64,000 nt of DNA from Thauera phenolivorans (lineage in GTDB: Bacteria; Pseudomonadota; Gammaproteobacteria; Burkholderiales; Rhodocyclaceae). The translations under genes and the position numbers were made by a program. Shown here one piece after another: positions 8,837 to 19,557 of this stretch; position 1 is the stretch's first letter; each line of letters starts with the position of its first letter. Location of the stretch: contig NZ_MBFM01000002.1 of the NCBI RefSeq assembly GCF_001696715.1, positions 608,955 to 672,954 on the forward strand, given 5' to 3'. A model generated the notes under the pieces. That model had not been told where the DNA came from. It did no database searches and worked only from the letters and a program-made list of their open reading frames with translations.

Positions 8837-11485
8837 TCACATCGGCTTGGCGTTCTTCTCGAGGAAATCGAGCACCAGGGCGCGTTCCTCGTCGGTCAGG
8901 CCGGCGCGCGGGAACATGCTCTCGGTGATGCCGTGCCACTGCTTCACGGTGAAGTCGGCCGGTTCGCGCGGCACGTGGCAGAGCGTGCAGCGCTGGTAGA
9001 AGAGCTGTTCGCCCGGCGTCATGCCTGCGGTCGAGGCCGCCTTCGCTTCGTGTGCGCGGTCGGTGAGCTTGAGCGCCGCCGCGTCGATGCGCGCGGCGGT
9101 GGTCTCGACCACCGGCGGCTCGTAGGCGCGGTTCGGCCCCTCGGCGTCGGTGCACTTGCGGAAGTACGCGAGGCAGGTGTTGGCGCTGGTGGCCTGACTG
9201 AGGTCGCTCGCCGCCACGCTGGTGGTCAGCACGTTGATCGCGCCGCTGTTGCAGCGGCCCTTGCTGTCCTTCGACAGCCAGGCGCCCTCGTAGATGCTGA
9301 TCACGCCCTTCATGATGTCGGGCGACACCCGCGCACCGACGATCACCGCGCCCCGGTCATTGTAGACCTCGATCAGTTCGCCGTCCTTCACCCCGCGCTC
9401 GCGCGCGTCTTCCTCGCTGATGAGCGCGAACTCGCGGCCCTGGATGTTCAGGTGCTTCGCGCACTCGGCGTTGGCCATCTGCGAATGCACCCGCATGAAG
9501 GGGTGCGGGCTGACCACATGCACCTGGCCGGGCCTGGCGTTGCCGAGGAACTCGGCCGGCTCGAGGTACTTCGGGATCGGCGGGCATTCCTTCGTGCCGA
9601 AGCGCTCGAAGGCTTCGATGTAGAGGCCGATCTTGCCGGTGGCGGTGTGCAGCGGATTCTTCTCGGGGTCGGTGTAGAAGTCGCCGTGGCGCACCCAGCG
9701 CCGGGCCGCGTCGGGCACCGCCATCTCGGCGACGCCGGTTTCCCAGAACTCCTCGAACGGGATCGTGGCGTCGGTGTTGGCGTAGCTGTTCTTGACGATG
9801 TCGAACACCGTCAGACCTTCGGTGAAGCCGTACTCGACCCCGAACAGCTCGCCCAGGCGGCGGAAGATCTCGAAGTCGTCGAGGCTCTCGCCATAGGGCT
9901 GGATCACCTGGCGCATCGCCCAGATCTTGTCGTTGGCGTAGGTGCCGCCGCTGCTGATGTCGTTGCGCTCGAGCGTGGTGGTGGCCGGCAGCACGATGTC
10001 GGCGTAGCGCGAGGACGCGCACCACCACGGGTCCTGGTTCACCACGGTGTGCACCTTCTTCGCCATCGCCTCGATCAGCTCGTTGGTGTTCTGCTGGTGA
10101 TGAACGAAGTTGTTGCCCGCGTTGTAGATCATGTGCACGTCGGGGTAGTTGAAGGTGGCGCCGTCCCGGGTATAGGGCTTGCCGGGGTTGAGCAGCATCT
10201 CCGAGATCCGCGAGGCCGGGCAGCGGCCCTTCGCCGGGTTGCGGCCCTGGGCGATGCCGACCGCGCTGCGCTTGCCCGACACCGGCATGCCGCCACCGCC
10301 GTAGTGCCAGGAAAAACCCACACCCTCGCCCGGCTTGCCGATCTTGCCGGTCATCGCGGCGAAGGCGATGATCGCCCAGTGGCTCATCTCGCCGTGGTGG
10401 GCGCGCTGCAGCGACCAGGCACCGGCGAACTGGGTGCGCTTGCTGGCGAACAGGTCGGCCATCTCGACGATCTTCGCCGCCGGAATGCCGGTGATCCGCT
10501 CGGCCCATTCCGGGGTCTTGGGCGGCGTACCGTCAGCATCCTTGCCGAGCAGATAGGGCAGGAACCTGTCGAAACCGACGGTGTACTTGTCCAGATAGGC
10601 CTGGTCGTACTTGCCGCTGGTGTAGACGTGCGAGCACATCGCGAGGAACAGCGCGGTGTCGGTGTTGGGGATGATCTTCACCCACTCCGCTTTCATGGCG
10701 TGGGCGGTGGTGGTGCGCTGCGGGTCGATCGCGATGAACTTCACGCCGGCGTCGCGGATCGCCTCCCAGCGCGGATACATCTGGTGGTCGGCCACGGTGT
10801 ATTCGATGCGGTTGTTCTTCCACGGGTCGCAGCCGACGAGCACGAAGACCTCGGTGTTGTCGCGGATCACCTCCCACGCGGTCTGCGTCGAATAGACCTC
10901 CATGTCGCCGATGATGTGCGGCAGGCTGATCTGCGAAGCGCCGCCGGAGTAGTCGCCGGTGGTCACGCTGTGGCCGCCGATGAGACCGAACAGGCGGCCT
11001 TGCAGCACCTGCGGGCGCAGCACGCCGGCATGCGACCAGCCGCCGTAGGACGAGCTGAACAGCGCGTCGTTGCCGTGCTCCTCGATCGTGCGCAGGCTGG
11101 CGTCGGCGACCAGGGCGAGCGCGTCTTCCCAGGACACGCGCACGAAGGGCTCCTTGCCGCGCAGGTGCGGCTTGGTGTCGCCACGGGGATTGGCGAGATA
11201 GGAGCGGCGCACCATCGGGTACTGCACGCGGGTCGGGTGGTAGGTGCGGCTCAGCACACCCTCGAGCAGCATCTGCGTGGGCATCGGGTCGAAGTCCTTC
11301 AGCGGCTGCACACCGATCAGCACGCCATTCTTCACCACCGCCGTGAAAGGGCCGTAGTGGGTGGCGTGCGGAATCAGCACGGTGTCGGAAGCGAAGACTT
11401 CGTTGACGCCGAAGAGCTTGAGCCCGCCGCTGGCGACGGCGATGGCGGCGGTGGACTTGAGGAAGGCGCGGCGGCTGAGGGTCAT
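8837..11485 (-). CDS. torZ: TMAO/DMSO-reductase-type molybdoenzyme fused to a C-terminal c-type heme domain
   Basis: This is an 882-aa periplasmic reductase. A Tat signal is clear (SRRAFLK at residues 4-10). The body is the bis-MGD molybdopterin fold of the TorA/TorZ/DMSO reductase family, with the likely molybdenum ligand Ser in YGGWSHAGVL and no iron-sulfur Cys motif at the N-terminus, as usual here. After about residue 790 there is an alanine-rich linker and then a single heme site CTLCH (833-837) in a segment ending MFPRAGLTDEERALVLDFLEKN, a small mono-heme cytochrome fold like the C-terminal heme domain of TorC. The fusion may give the enzyme its own electron entry. ATG 11485 has AGGAG upstream. 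It needs a TorD-type chaperone; one is encoded at 55.8 kb. Confidence 0.9.
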   Translation of the reverse strand: MTLSRRAFLKSTAAIAVASGGLKLFGVNEVFASDTVLIPHATHYGPFTAVVKNGVLIGVQPLKDFDPMPTQMLLEGVLSRTYHPTRVQYPMVRRSYLANPRGDTKPHLRGKEPFVRVSWEDALALVADASLRTIEEHGNDALFSSSYGGWSHAGVLRPQVLQGRLFGLIGGHSVTTGDYSGGASQISLPHIIGDMEVYSTQTAWEVIRDNTEVFVLVGCDPWKNNRIEYTVADHQMYPRWEAIRDAGVKFIAIDPQRTTTAHAMKAEWVKIIPNTDTALFLAMCSHVYTSGKYDQAYLDKYTVGFDRFLPYLLGKDADGTPPKTPEWAERITGIPAAKIVEMADLFASKRTQFAGAWSLQRAHHGEMSHWAIIAFAAMTGKIGKPGEGVGFSWHYGGGGMPVSGKRSAVGIAQGRNPAKGRCPASRISEMLLNPGKPYTRDGATFNYPDVHMIYNAGNNFVHHQQNTNELIEAMAKKVHTVVNQDPWWCASSRYADIVLPATTTLERNDISSGGTYANDKIWAMRQVIQPYGESLDDFEIFRRLGELFGVEYGFTEGLTVFDIVKNSYANTDATIPFEEFWETGVAEMAVPDAARRWVRHGDFYTDPEKNPLHTATGKIGLYIEAFERFGTKECPPIPKYLEPAEFLGNARPGQVHVVSPHPFMRVHSQMANAECAKHLNIQGREFALISEEDARERGVKDGELIEVYNDRGAVIVGARVSPDIMKGVISIYEGAWLSKDSKGRCNSGAINVLTTSVAASDLSQATSANTCLAYFRKCTDAEGPNRAYEPPVVETTAARIDAAALKLTDRAHEAKAASTAGMTPGEQLFYQRCTLCHVPREPADFTVKQWHGITESMFPRAGLTDEERALVLDFLEKNAKPM

Positions 11486-11555
11486 GCGGTTCTCCTGGAT
11501 CACGTTCGGGCCCGAAGGGCCGGAGGCGCTTGTCGAGCGTGATCTTCCTCGGCCA

Positions 11556-11614
11556 CGGTTAACCGAGGCAGGAGAATTGCAAACGGCGGCTGTGGATCCG
11601 TTAATCGCGTTCAC
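11556..11614 (-). promoter_or_regulatory. Candidate TorR-type operator upstream of the heme-fused reductase
   Basis: CGTTAATCGCGTTCAC at 11599-11614 matches 13 of 16 bases of a repeat upstream of the torECAD genes (51580-51595), with the same 9-base step between GTTAAY and GTTMAC. A palindrome CGGTTAACCG lies at 11556-11565. Both sit 70-130 bp upstream of the ATG. Direct repeats suit an OmpR-family regulator; assignment to the torR-like gene is inference. Confidence 0.45.
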
Positions 11615-11695
11615 AAAGCCGGAGCCGCCCGGCACACGGTGCGGGGCGGCTCCAGTCGCGATCTCTCGGCAGTCTGCACCAGGCAGGCGGGCCGC

Positions 11696-13927
<2,232 letters not shown>

Positions 13928-13975
13928 ATCGCCGCCATTGTACGGCGCCGGGGGCCGCGCCGCCGCCCGCCCCGC

Positions 13976-14272
13976 TCAGCCCATGCCGTGGCGCTTCATC
14001 CAGGTGCGGAACTCGACCTCCGAACCGCCGCGGCGCAGGCGCGCGAGCTGCAGCAGCATGTTCTCCACCATCGTGTGCGCGGCGATCGCGGCCATCATCT
14101 CGAGCCGCTCCTCGCTGCCGAGGCCGGCTTCGGCGAGGCGGTGGTCGAGCTCGCACAGGTGGGCGGCCATCAGCCGCCGCGCGCCCTCGGCATCGATCGC
14201 GAGGCGGTCGAAATCCGGCGGATCGGTCTGCTCGATCTCGCCGATCAGGCTCGCAAGGTGTTCGGGTGTCAT
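13976..14272 (-). CDS. 98-aa helical protein of unknown function
   Basis: No family is recognised. The start at ATG 14272 (MTPEHLASLIGEIEQ) has an excellent GGGAGGAG ribosome binding site 7 bases upstream, so the gene is likely real. The product is soluble, predicted mostly helical, with an acidic N-terminal half and a basic C-terminus (RRGGSEVEFRTWMKRHGMG). It ends 48 bp before the ygiQ start on the same strand, so the two are probably one transcript. A longer in-frame start at 14296 exists but lacks a comparable binding site. Confidence 0.6.
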   Translation of the reverse strand: MTPEHLASLIGEIEQTDPPDFDRLAIDAEGARRLMAAHLCELDHRLAEAGLGSEERLEMMAAIAAHTMVENMLLQLARLRRGGSEVEFRTWMKRHGMG

Positions 14273-14477
14273 CGCGCTCTCCTCCCGGGCTCGCATGCCG
14301 CTTCGACCGCGACTTCCCGCGCGAAGTGCCCGGGACGCCCCCTGTCCTGGCCGCGATCCGGCGCGAATGTTTGCGCGATGCGGGTGTCGTGGGCGGCGCG
14401 CCGGGTTAGGATTGTCCGCGGCGTCCGGCAGGCACAGGCTGCGGACACGGATCGACGAACCGAACGGGTGAGCACGA

Positions 14478-15818
14478 ATGACCGAATACGACTATCTGGT
14501 GATCGGCGGCGGCAGTGGCGGCGTGGCGACCGCGCGGCGCGCCGCGGAGTACGGCGCGAAGGTGCTGCTGATCGAATCGGACCGCCTCGGCGGCACTTGC
14601 GTGAACGTCGGCTGCGTGCCGAAGAAGGTCATGTGGTACGCGGCCAGCATCGCCGACGCGCTGCGCGACGCGCCCGGCTACGGCTTCACCGTGGCCGGCC
14701 ACGAGTTCGACTGGGCCACCCTCAAGCAGCGCCGCGACGCCTACATCGAACGCCTCAACGGGATCTACGCCGGCATGGTGCAGAAGGCCGGCGTCGACCT
14801 GGTGCACGGCTTCGCCCACTTCGTCGATCCGCACACGGTCGATGTCACCGGCCACCACTTCCGCGCCCGCCACATCGTCATCGCCACCGGCGGCCGGCCG
14901 AACGTGCCGCCGATCCCGGGCGCCGAGCTCGGCATCAGCTCGGACGGCTTCTTCGGCCTCGAGCAGCAGCCGCGCCGGGTCGCGGTGGTCGGCAGCGGCT
15001 ACATCGCGGTGGAGCTCGCCGGGGTGTTCAACGCGCTCGGCTCCGAGGTCACGATGCTGGTGCGCGGCGACGTGCTGCTGCGCCCCTTCGACGCCCTCGT
15101 GCGCGAGGAGCTGATGAGCCAGATGCAGGACAACGGCGTCGAGCTGCGCCTGCACACGCAGGCGAAGGAGATCACCCGCAACGCCGACGGCAGCCTGAAG
15201 GTGGCGCTCGACGACGGCAGCAGCATCGAGGTCGACTGCCTGCTGTGGGCGATCGGCCGCCACCCCAACACCGACCGCCTCGAGCTCGATGCCGCCGGTG
15301 TCGAGCTGGGCGAGGGCGGCGTGATCCCGACCGACGCCTTCCAGACCACCAACGTGCCGCACATCCACGCGATCGGCGACATCACCGGCCAGGCCGAGCT
15401 CACCCCAGTGGCGATCGCCGCGGGCCGCCGGCTCGCCGCCCGCCTCTTCCGCGACCAGCCCGACAGCAAGCTCGAGTACCACACCATCCCCTCGGTGATC
15501 TTCAGCCACCCGCCGATCGGCACCGTCGGCCTGAGCGAGGACCAGGCGCGCAAGGAGCACGCCGAGGTCAAGGTCTACACCACCCGCTTCACCGCGATGT
15601 ACAACGCGATGACCGAGCACCGCCCGAAGACCGCGATGAAGCTGGTGTGCGCCGGCCCCGAGGAACGCATCGTCGGCTGCCACGTCATCGGCGACGGTGC
15701 CGACGAGATGCTGCAGGGCTTCGCGGTGGCGATCCGCATGGGGGCGACCAAGGCCGACTTCGACGACACCATCGCGATCCACCCGACCAGCGCGGAGGAG
15801 ATGGTGACGATGCGCTGA
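14478..15818 (+). CDS. gor: Glutathione-disulfide reductase
   Basis: This 446-aa cytoplasmic flavoenzyme reduces oxidised glutathione with NADPH. It shows the FAD-binding [12 protein letters not shown] at residues 10-21, the redox-active disulfide Cys41/Cys46 in [13 protein letters not shown], the second dinucleotide fold ([14 protein letters not shown]), the FAD site AIGDITG, and the C-terminal dimer-interface catalytic motif ([14 protein letters not shown], with the conserved His-Pro). Length is normal for the family. It begins about 200 bp from the divergent 98-aa gene. No operon partner is evident; the next rightward gene starts 153 bp downstream with its own ribosome binding site. Confidence 0.93.
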   Translation: MTEYDYLVIGGGSGGVATARRAAEYGAKVLLIESDRLGGTCVNVGCVPKKVMWYAASIADALRDAPGYGFTVAGHEFDWATLKQRRDAYIERLNGIYAGMVQKAGVDLVHGFAHFVDPHTVDVTGHHFRARHIVIATGGRPNVPPIPGAELGISSDGFFGLEQQPRRVAVVGSGYIAVELAGVFNALGSEVTMLVRGDVLLRPFDALVREELMSQMQDNGVELRLHTQAKEITRNADGSLKVALDDGSSIEVDCLLWAIGRHPNTDRLELDAAGVELGEGGVIPTDAFQTTNVPHIHAIGDITGQAELTPVAIAAGRRLAARLFRDQPDSKLEYHTIPSVIFSHPPIGTVGLSEDQARKEHAEVKVYTTRFTAMYNAMTEHRPKTAMKLVCAGPEERIVGCHVIGDGADEMLQGFAVAIRMGATKADFDDTIAIHPTSAEEMVTMR

Positions 15819-15971
15819 GGCGCGCGCCGCGCAGGAACGGTCCCGGGGCACCAAATCCGACCTCGAGGGTCAACGGTTCGCGGGCCTTGGGCCGCCTTTC
15901 CTCGACGCATGCGGCGCGAGGGTCGTGGCCGAAGGCCGAATCCCGATCGAGATCGAGAGGAGGAGACGACC

Positions 15972-16568
15972 ATGACGCTACAGAACCTGCCCAAGATGTT
16001 CTATTCCTACTCGGAGGGCTGGCCGGACCTGATGCGCATGCATCCGTCGGTGATGAGGATGCTCACCTTCTACGTCCTGCCGATGTCGCTGATTCCGGCG
16101 GCGATGTTCGTGTATTCGATCTTCGTCACGCCGGGGGCGGTCTTCCCCGAGGTGGTCCCCGCCTTCAGCGGCGGCGAGGCCGCCACGCTCTTCGTCGCCT
16201 TCGTCGCGGTGCAGCTGCTGATGGTCGCGCTGATGGCCTCGATCATCCAGCAGATGGGCAACGTCGCCGGTGCCCAGCCCAGCTACCACGATGCCTTCAT
16301 GCTCGCCGCGGTCGCCCCCACGCCGCTCTGGCTGGGCGCGCTGGTGCTGTTCATCCCTTCGATGTGGGCCGCGATCACCGCCATGGCGGTGGCGTGGGTG
16401 GGCTCGGCCGCGCTGATCTATCACGGCGTCGAGCCGCTGTTCAACCTCCAGGGGCACGACCGCGCCCGCCTGATGGGCAGCTTCGTGCTCGCCGCCGGTG
16501 TCGTCGCCTGGTGCGCGCTGATGGTGGTGCTCGCGCTCATGATGAGCATGATCATCGGCCTGCGCTGA
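15972..16568 (+). CDS. Yip1-like integral membrane protein
   Basis: This 198-aa inner-membrane protein has five hydrophobic segments (about 30-52, 68-92, 110-130, 134-152, 168-192). The overall pattern and the motif LPKMFYSYSEGWPDLMRMHP before the first span fit bacterial Yip1-domain proteins, whose function is unknown. AGAGGAGGAG lies upstream of the ATG. The 3' end overlaps the stop of the converging DUF364-like gene by 17 bp. It could be read with gor, but a 153-bp gap separates them. Confidence 0.65.
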   Translation: MTLQNLPKMFYSYSEGWPDLMRMHPSVMRMLTFYVLPMSLIPAAMFVYSIFVTPGAVFPEVVPAFSGGEAATLFVAFVAVQLLMVALMASIIQQMGNVAGAQPSYHDAFMLAAVAPTPLWLGALVLFIPSMWAAITAMAVAWVGSAALIYHGVEPLFNLQGHDRARLMGSFVLAAGVVAWCALMVVLALMMSMIIGLR

Positions 16569-17397
16569 GCGCGGACCCGTCCGCGGCCGCGCGCCCCGGA
16601 TAGTCCTCGCGCCGGATCAGGAACTTCCAGGCAAAGGCCCCCCATGGCTCGCCGCGCCGCAGCGCGTCGATCATGCCGGGGCCGTCGTCGATCCAGCTCC
16701 CGCCCACCGCACTCACCCCGCGCGCGAACAGCGGATCGGGCAGGCAGCCCGCGCTCGGCCCGATCAGGGCCACGTAGCGCGCCCGCCGGCAATGCGCGAG
16801 CATGCGGTCGAGGCTGTCGTTGAGCAGCACCGTGCTGGTCGACAGCACCTTGTCGCACTGCTCGAGCTCGCGCGCGTCGAGCGTCACCCGGTAGCCGTCG
16901 AAGTCCCCCGCCCACGCCGGCTCGAGCTCCACCACGGTGAGCCTCGCCCCGGCGTCGACCACCCGCCGCAGCAGCGGGGTGAACAGCCCGATCATGCCGA
17001 TGTGCTCGCCCGGGCGCGGGTCGATGCCGCCGATCGAATCCCCGCCGCGCGGCGGCCGGTAGCCCGCCCGGTCCAGCACCGTGCGCGACAGCGCATTGGC
17101 GGCGGCGAAGCCGAGCGTGCGCTCCGCCGCCCCACCCTTCACGAACTGCCGCGCCAGCTCGAGCGCATCCATCCTCGCCACCGCGCCCGCCGCATCGCCG
17201 TCGAGCAGGCGCGCCAGGCTGTCGTCGAGCAGCACGTAGGACAGGCCGATCGAACCGTCGTCGAGCTCGAGCGCGCAGAACTCGCCCGCCTTCGAGCCGA
17301 TCGCCGATGGCGGCGGCAGGTGGAGGGCGCGGACCCGCGGGTTCGGGGCGGGCAGCGAGCGTTCGAGCAGGGAGATGAGGTCGGTGGCGAAGCGCAT
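16552..17397 (-). CDS. DUF364 / Rossmann-like heavy-metal chelation domain protein
   Basis: This 281-aa soluble protein resembles the DUF364 family of putative metal-chelation, Rossmann-like proteins. An N-terminal region (about 1-120, with ALELDDGSIGLSYVLLDD) precedes a Rossmann-like half with GEHIGMIGLFTPLLRR, DKVLSTSTVLLNDSLDRML and ARYVALIGPSAGCLPDPLF, where a phosphate or metal ligand would bind. The start chosen is ATG 17397 (MRFATDLISLLER); ATG 17436 is also possible. Family members are usually near molybdenum, nickel or siderophore genes, but no such partner is adjacent here. It converges on and overlaps the Yip1-like gene. Confidence 0.65.
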   Translation of the reverse strand: MRFATDLISLLERSLPAPNPRVRALHLPPPSAIGSKAGEFCALELDDGSIGLSYVLLDDSLARLLDGDAAGAVARMDALELARQFVKGGAAERTLGFAAANALSRTVLDRAGYRPPRGGDSIGGIDPRPGEHIGMIGLFTPLLRRVVDAGARLTVVELEPAWAGDFDGYRVTLDARELEQCDKVLSTSTVLLNDSLDRMLAHCRRARYVALIGPSAGCLPDPLFARGVSAVGGSWIDDGPGMIDALRRGEPWGAFAWKFLIRREDYPGRAAADGSALSAGR

Positions 17398-17648
17398 GGC
17401 GGGCGATGGCGAAGGGGGCACGGCGGGATCGATCATACCTGTGGAGGGGCGTCGGACGGCCGCCCGCCTTCCGCCAAGGCGCAATCGCGCGACGTGCGGT
17501 AGGAGCGGCAACCGCCGCGATCCCGCGGTGCCAGGTCGAGATGAGGTTCAGGTTCGCCACCCACGGACCCGGGCGTCCGCACCTGGCGTGCGGATGATGC
17601 TTCTTCTCTGCCGCTCGCGACACATTCGCCTTTAACTCTTTTGTCATA

Positions 17649-17678
17649 TTGACGCAGCGGATATGCCTTTGCCATTAT
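17649..17678 (+). promoter_or_regulatory. Putative sigma-70 promoter of the Tad operon
   Basis: TTGACG (17649-17654) and CATTAT (17673-17678) are separated by 18 bp, 35 bp before the flp ATG. A GGGGGA ribosome binding site follows at about 17700. The surrounding sequence is locally AT-rich, unlike the coding regions. This is the only convincing promoter seen before the 18-kb run of overlapping genes. Confidence 0.55.
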
Positions 17679-17713
17679 TCGGTCACTGAAACACATCGCG
17701 GGGGAACCGAACC

Positions 17714-17983
17714 ATGGCATACAGCAAGCGCGTCGCCGCCCAGCTCGGGCAGGGCATGACCGAATACATCATCATCGTCGCGCTGATCGCGGTGGCGGCG
17801 ATCGCGGTCTACCAATACTTCGGTCAGACCGTGCGCAACCAGACCGCGGCGATCGCGAGCGAAATCGCCGGTAGCGACGGCACCGCCGCCAAGAGCGCCG
17901 CACAGACCGCCGCAGGGAATTCAGCCACGCAGGCCAATCAGAAGCGCACCCTCGACAACTACACCGGTAACGTCGGCCGCTGA
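17714..17983 (+). CDS. flp: Flp-type major pilin
   Basis: This 89-aa prepilin has a short basic leader cut after Gly12 (QLG/QGMTEY), giving Glu at +5 and Tyr at +6, the Flp hallmark. The hydrophobic helix follows (IIIVALIAVAAIAVYQYFG). The mature part continues as a 50-residue Ala/Thr/Asn-rich tail, longer than classic Flp pilins. It is the first gene of the Tad locus, just behind the promoter. A small hairpin over its stop may let it be made in excess over the downstream genes. No prepilin peptidase gene lies in the window, so a peptidase encoded elsewhere is needed. Confidence 0.85.
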   Translation: MAYSKRVAAQLGQGMTEYIIIVALIAVAAIAVYQYFGQTVRNQTAAIASEIAGSDGTAAKSAAQTAAGNSATQANQKRTLDNYTGNVGR

Positions 17984-17989
17984 GGCGGC
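17976..17989 (+). terminator. Small hairpin at the flp stop codon
   Basis: GCCGC and GCGGC pair around TGAG, covering the stop of flp. It could be a weak attenuator or RNA-stabilising hairpin between the pilin and the rest of the operon. No T-run is present, so this is tentative. Confidence 0.25.
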
Positions 17990-18003
17990 GGGCCGGTTCG
18001 ACC

Positions 18004-19557
18004 ATGACCATGCTGCCCCTCCTGCCACACCTGCACCCCGACGGCCGCTGGCGCTGGGTGGCGACGGGCGCGGCAGGCGGCCTCGGTCTCGCGCTCGCGC
18101 AAGCCCCGGTAGCCTGGTGGCCGGCCGCCCCCCTCGGACTCGCCGTTCTCGCCGGGATCGTGCTGCGTGCGCCGGGCCGAAGCCAGGCACTGGCGGGCGG
18201 CATCGCCTTCGGCGTCGGCGCCTGGCTGCCGGTGCTCGGCTGGCTGTATTCCGGGATCGAACCGGACCATGCGGCCTGGTTCGCCTACGGCGCACCGACC
18301 CTCGTGATCGCCGCCTTCGCCGCCGGTCCCGCAGCCTGCTCCCTCGTCGCCCACACCCTGCATGCCCGGCCGGCACTGACCGCCTGCCTGCTGTTGCCCG
18401 CGCTGTGGGCCGGAACCGAATGGTTGCGACAGCTTGGCAGCTTCCGCTTTCCCTGGGCGCCGCTCGGCCACACCCAGGTCGAGGCGCCGCTCGCCGGCCT
18501 CGCACCGCTCATCGGCGGCCTCGGCGTGGGCTTACTGACCGTGGCGCTCGGCGGGGCGATCGCGCTGATCTGCCTCGGGGGGTGCCGCACGCGGAAGGCC
18601 GCGGCCCTTTCCCTCCTCGCGATCCTCGCCGCCGCCGAACTCGCCGCCCGCATCGAATGGACGCGTCCGGCCGGCGCGCCACTGCGCGCCGCGCTGATGC
18701 AGGGCGGCTACGCGGGCAGCGAGAAATTCGATAGCGATGGTGTCGTCTCGGCACTGCAACGCTACGCCGAGTTCACGCTGCACAGCCGCGCAAGGGTAGC
18801 CATCCTGCCCGAGACCGCCTTGCCCCTGCTCGAGCACGAGTTACCGCCGGGCTACCTCGACGTCGTCGAGCGACGCGCGCGCGAACAGAACCGCGACGTG
18901 CTGCTCGGCCTCTTCCGCCGCACTGAAGACGATCCTCGGCGTCATCACAACTCTGCACGCATCGTCGGCGCCTCCGGCGCACAGACTTACGACAAGACGA
19001 TCCTGCTGCCCTTCGGCGAGACGATCCCCGCCGCCGCCATCCTGCGGCCGCTGTTCGAGCGCATTGCGCGCGTGCCCATGCTCGACGCGGTGCCGGGTTC
19101 CCGGCTGCAGCCCGCGCCAGTCCTCGGCGGCATACGCATCGGCCTGCGCTTGTGCTTCGAGGACCTGTTCGGCGACGCAGCGCGCGAAGCGAGCGCAGCC
19201 GCGGGTTACCTCGTCGTCCTCTCCAACGACAGCTGGGACGGCAGCGATCTGCCGATGCATCAGCACCTGCCGGCCGCCCAGATGCGCGCGCTCGAGGCGG
19301 CAAAACCGCTGCTGCGGGTGGCGAACACCGGCTGGACCGCCTCGATCCGCGCCGACGGCCGGATTGACGCGGTCGTCCCCCCGCACCAGCCGGCAGTGCT
19401 CGAGACAACGCTGCAGCCACGTATCGGCATCACGCCCTACGTGCGCCACGGCGACGCGATCCCGCTCGGTCTCGCCGCGCTCGCCTTCTCCGCGTCCCTG
19501 TCGGCCCTGCCCGGGGCCCGGCACGGGCGCGCCCGTGACGCGCGGAGTGCCGCATGA
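18004..19557 (+). CDS. lnt: Apolipoprotein N-acyltransferase (Lnt)-like protein in the Tad operon
   Basis: This 517-aa inner-membrane protein has about six hydrophobic segments in the first 210 residues and then a periplasmic nitrilase-fold domain. The catalytic triad of Lnt is in place: Glu270 (ILPETALPL), Lys331 (YDKTILLPFGE) and Cys384 (GLRLCFEDLF), close to the E. coli positions 267, 335 and 387. Lnt adds the third acyl chain to lipoproteins. What is odd is the setting: it lies between the Flp pilin and the TadG-like gene, with a 4-bp overlap with the latter, so it is part of the pilus operon. Whether the genome also has a housekeeping lnt elsewhere cannot be seen. It may modify the lipoprotein or another product of this operon. 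Confidence 0.85.
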   Translation: MTMLPLLPHLHPDGRWRWVATGAAGGLGLALAQAPVAWWPAAPLGLAVLAGIVLRAPGRSQALAGGIAFGVGAWLPVLGWLYSGIEPDHAAWFAYGAPTLVIAAFAAGPAACSLVAHTLHARPALTACLLLPALWAGTEWLRQLGSFRFPWAPLGHTQVEAPLAGLAPLIGGLGVGLLTVALGGAIALICLGGCRTRKAAALSLLAILAAAELAARIEWTRPAGAPLRAALMQGGYAGSEKFDSDGVVSALQRYAEFTLHSRARVAILPETALPLLEHELPPGYLDVVERRAREQNRDVLLGLFRRTEDDPRRHHNSARIVGASGAQTYDKTILLPFGETIPAAAILRPLFERIARVPMLDAVPGSRLQPAPVLGGIRIGLRLCFEDLFGDAAREASAAAGYLVVLSNDSWDGSDLPMHQHLPAAQMRALEAAKPLLRVANTGWTASIRADGRIDAVVPPHQPAVLETTLQPRIGITPYVRHGDAIPLGLAALAFSASLSALPGARHGRARDARSAA

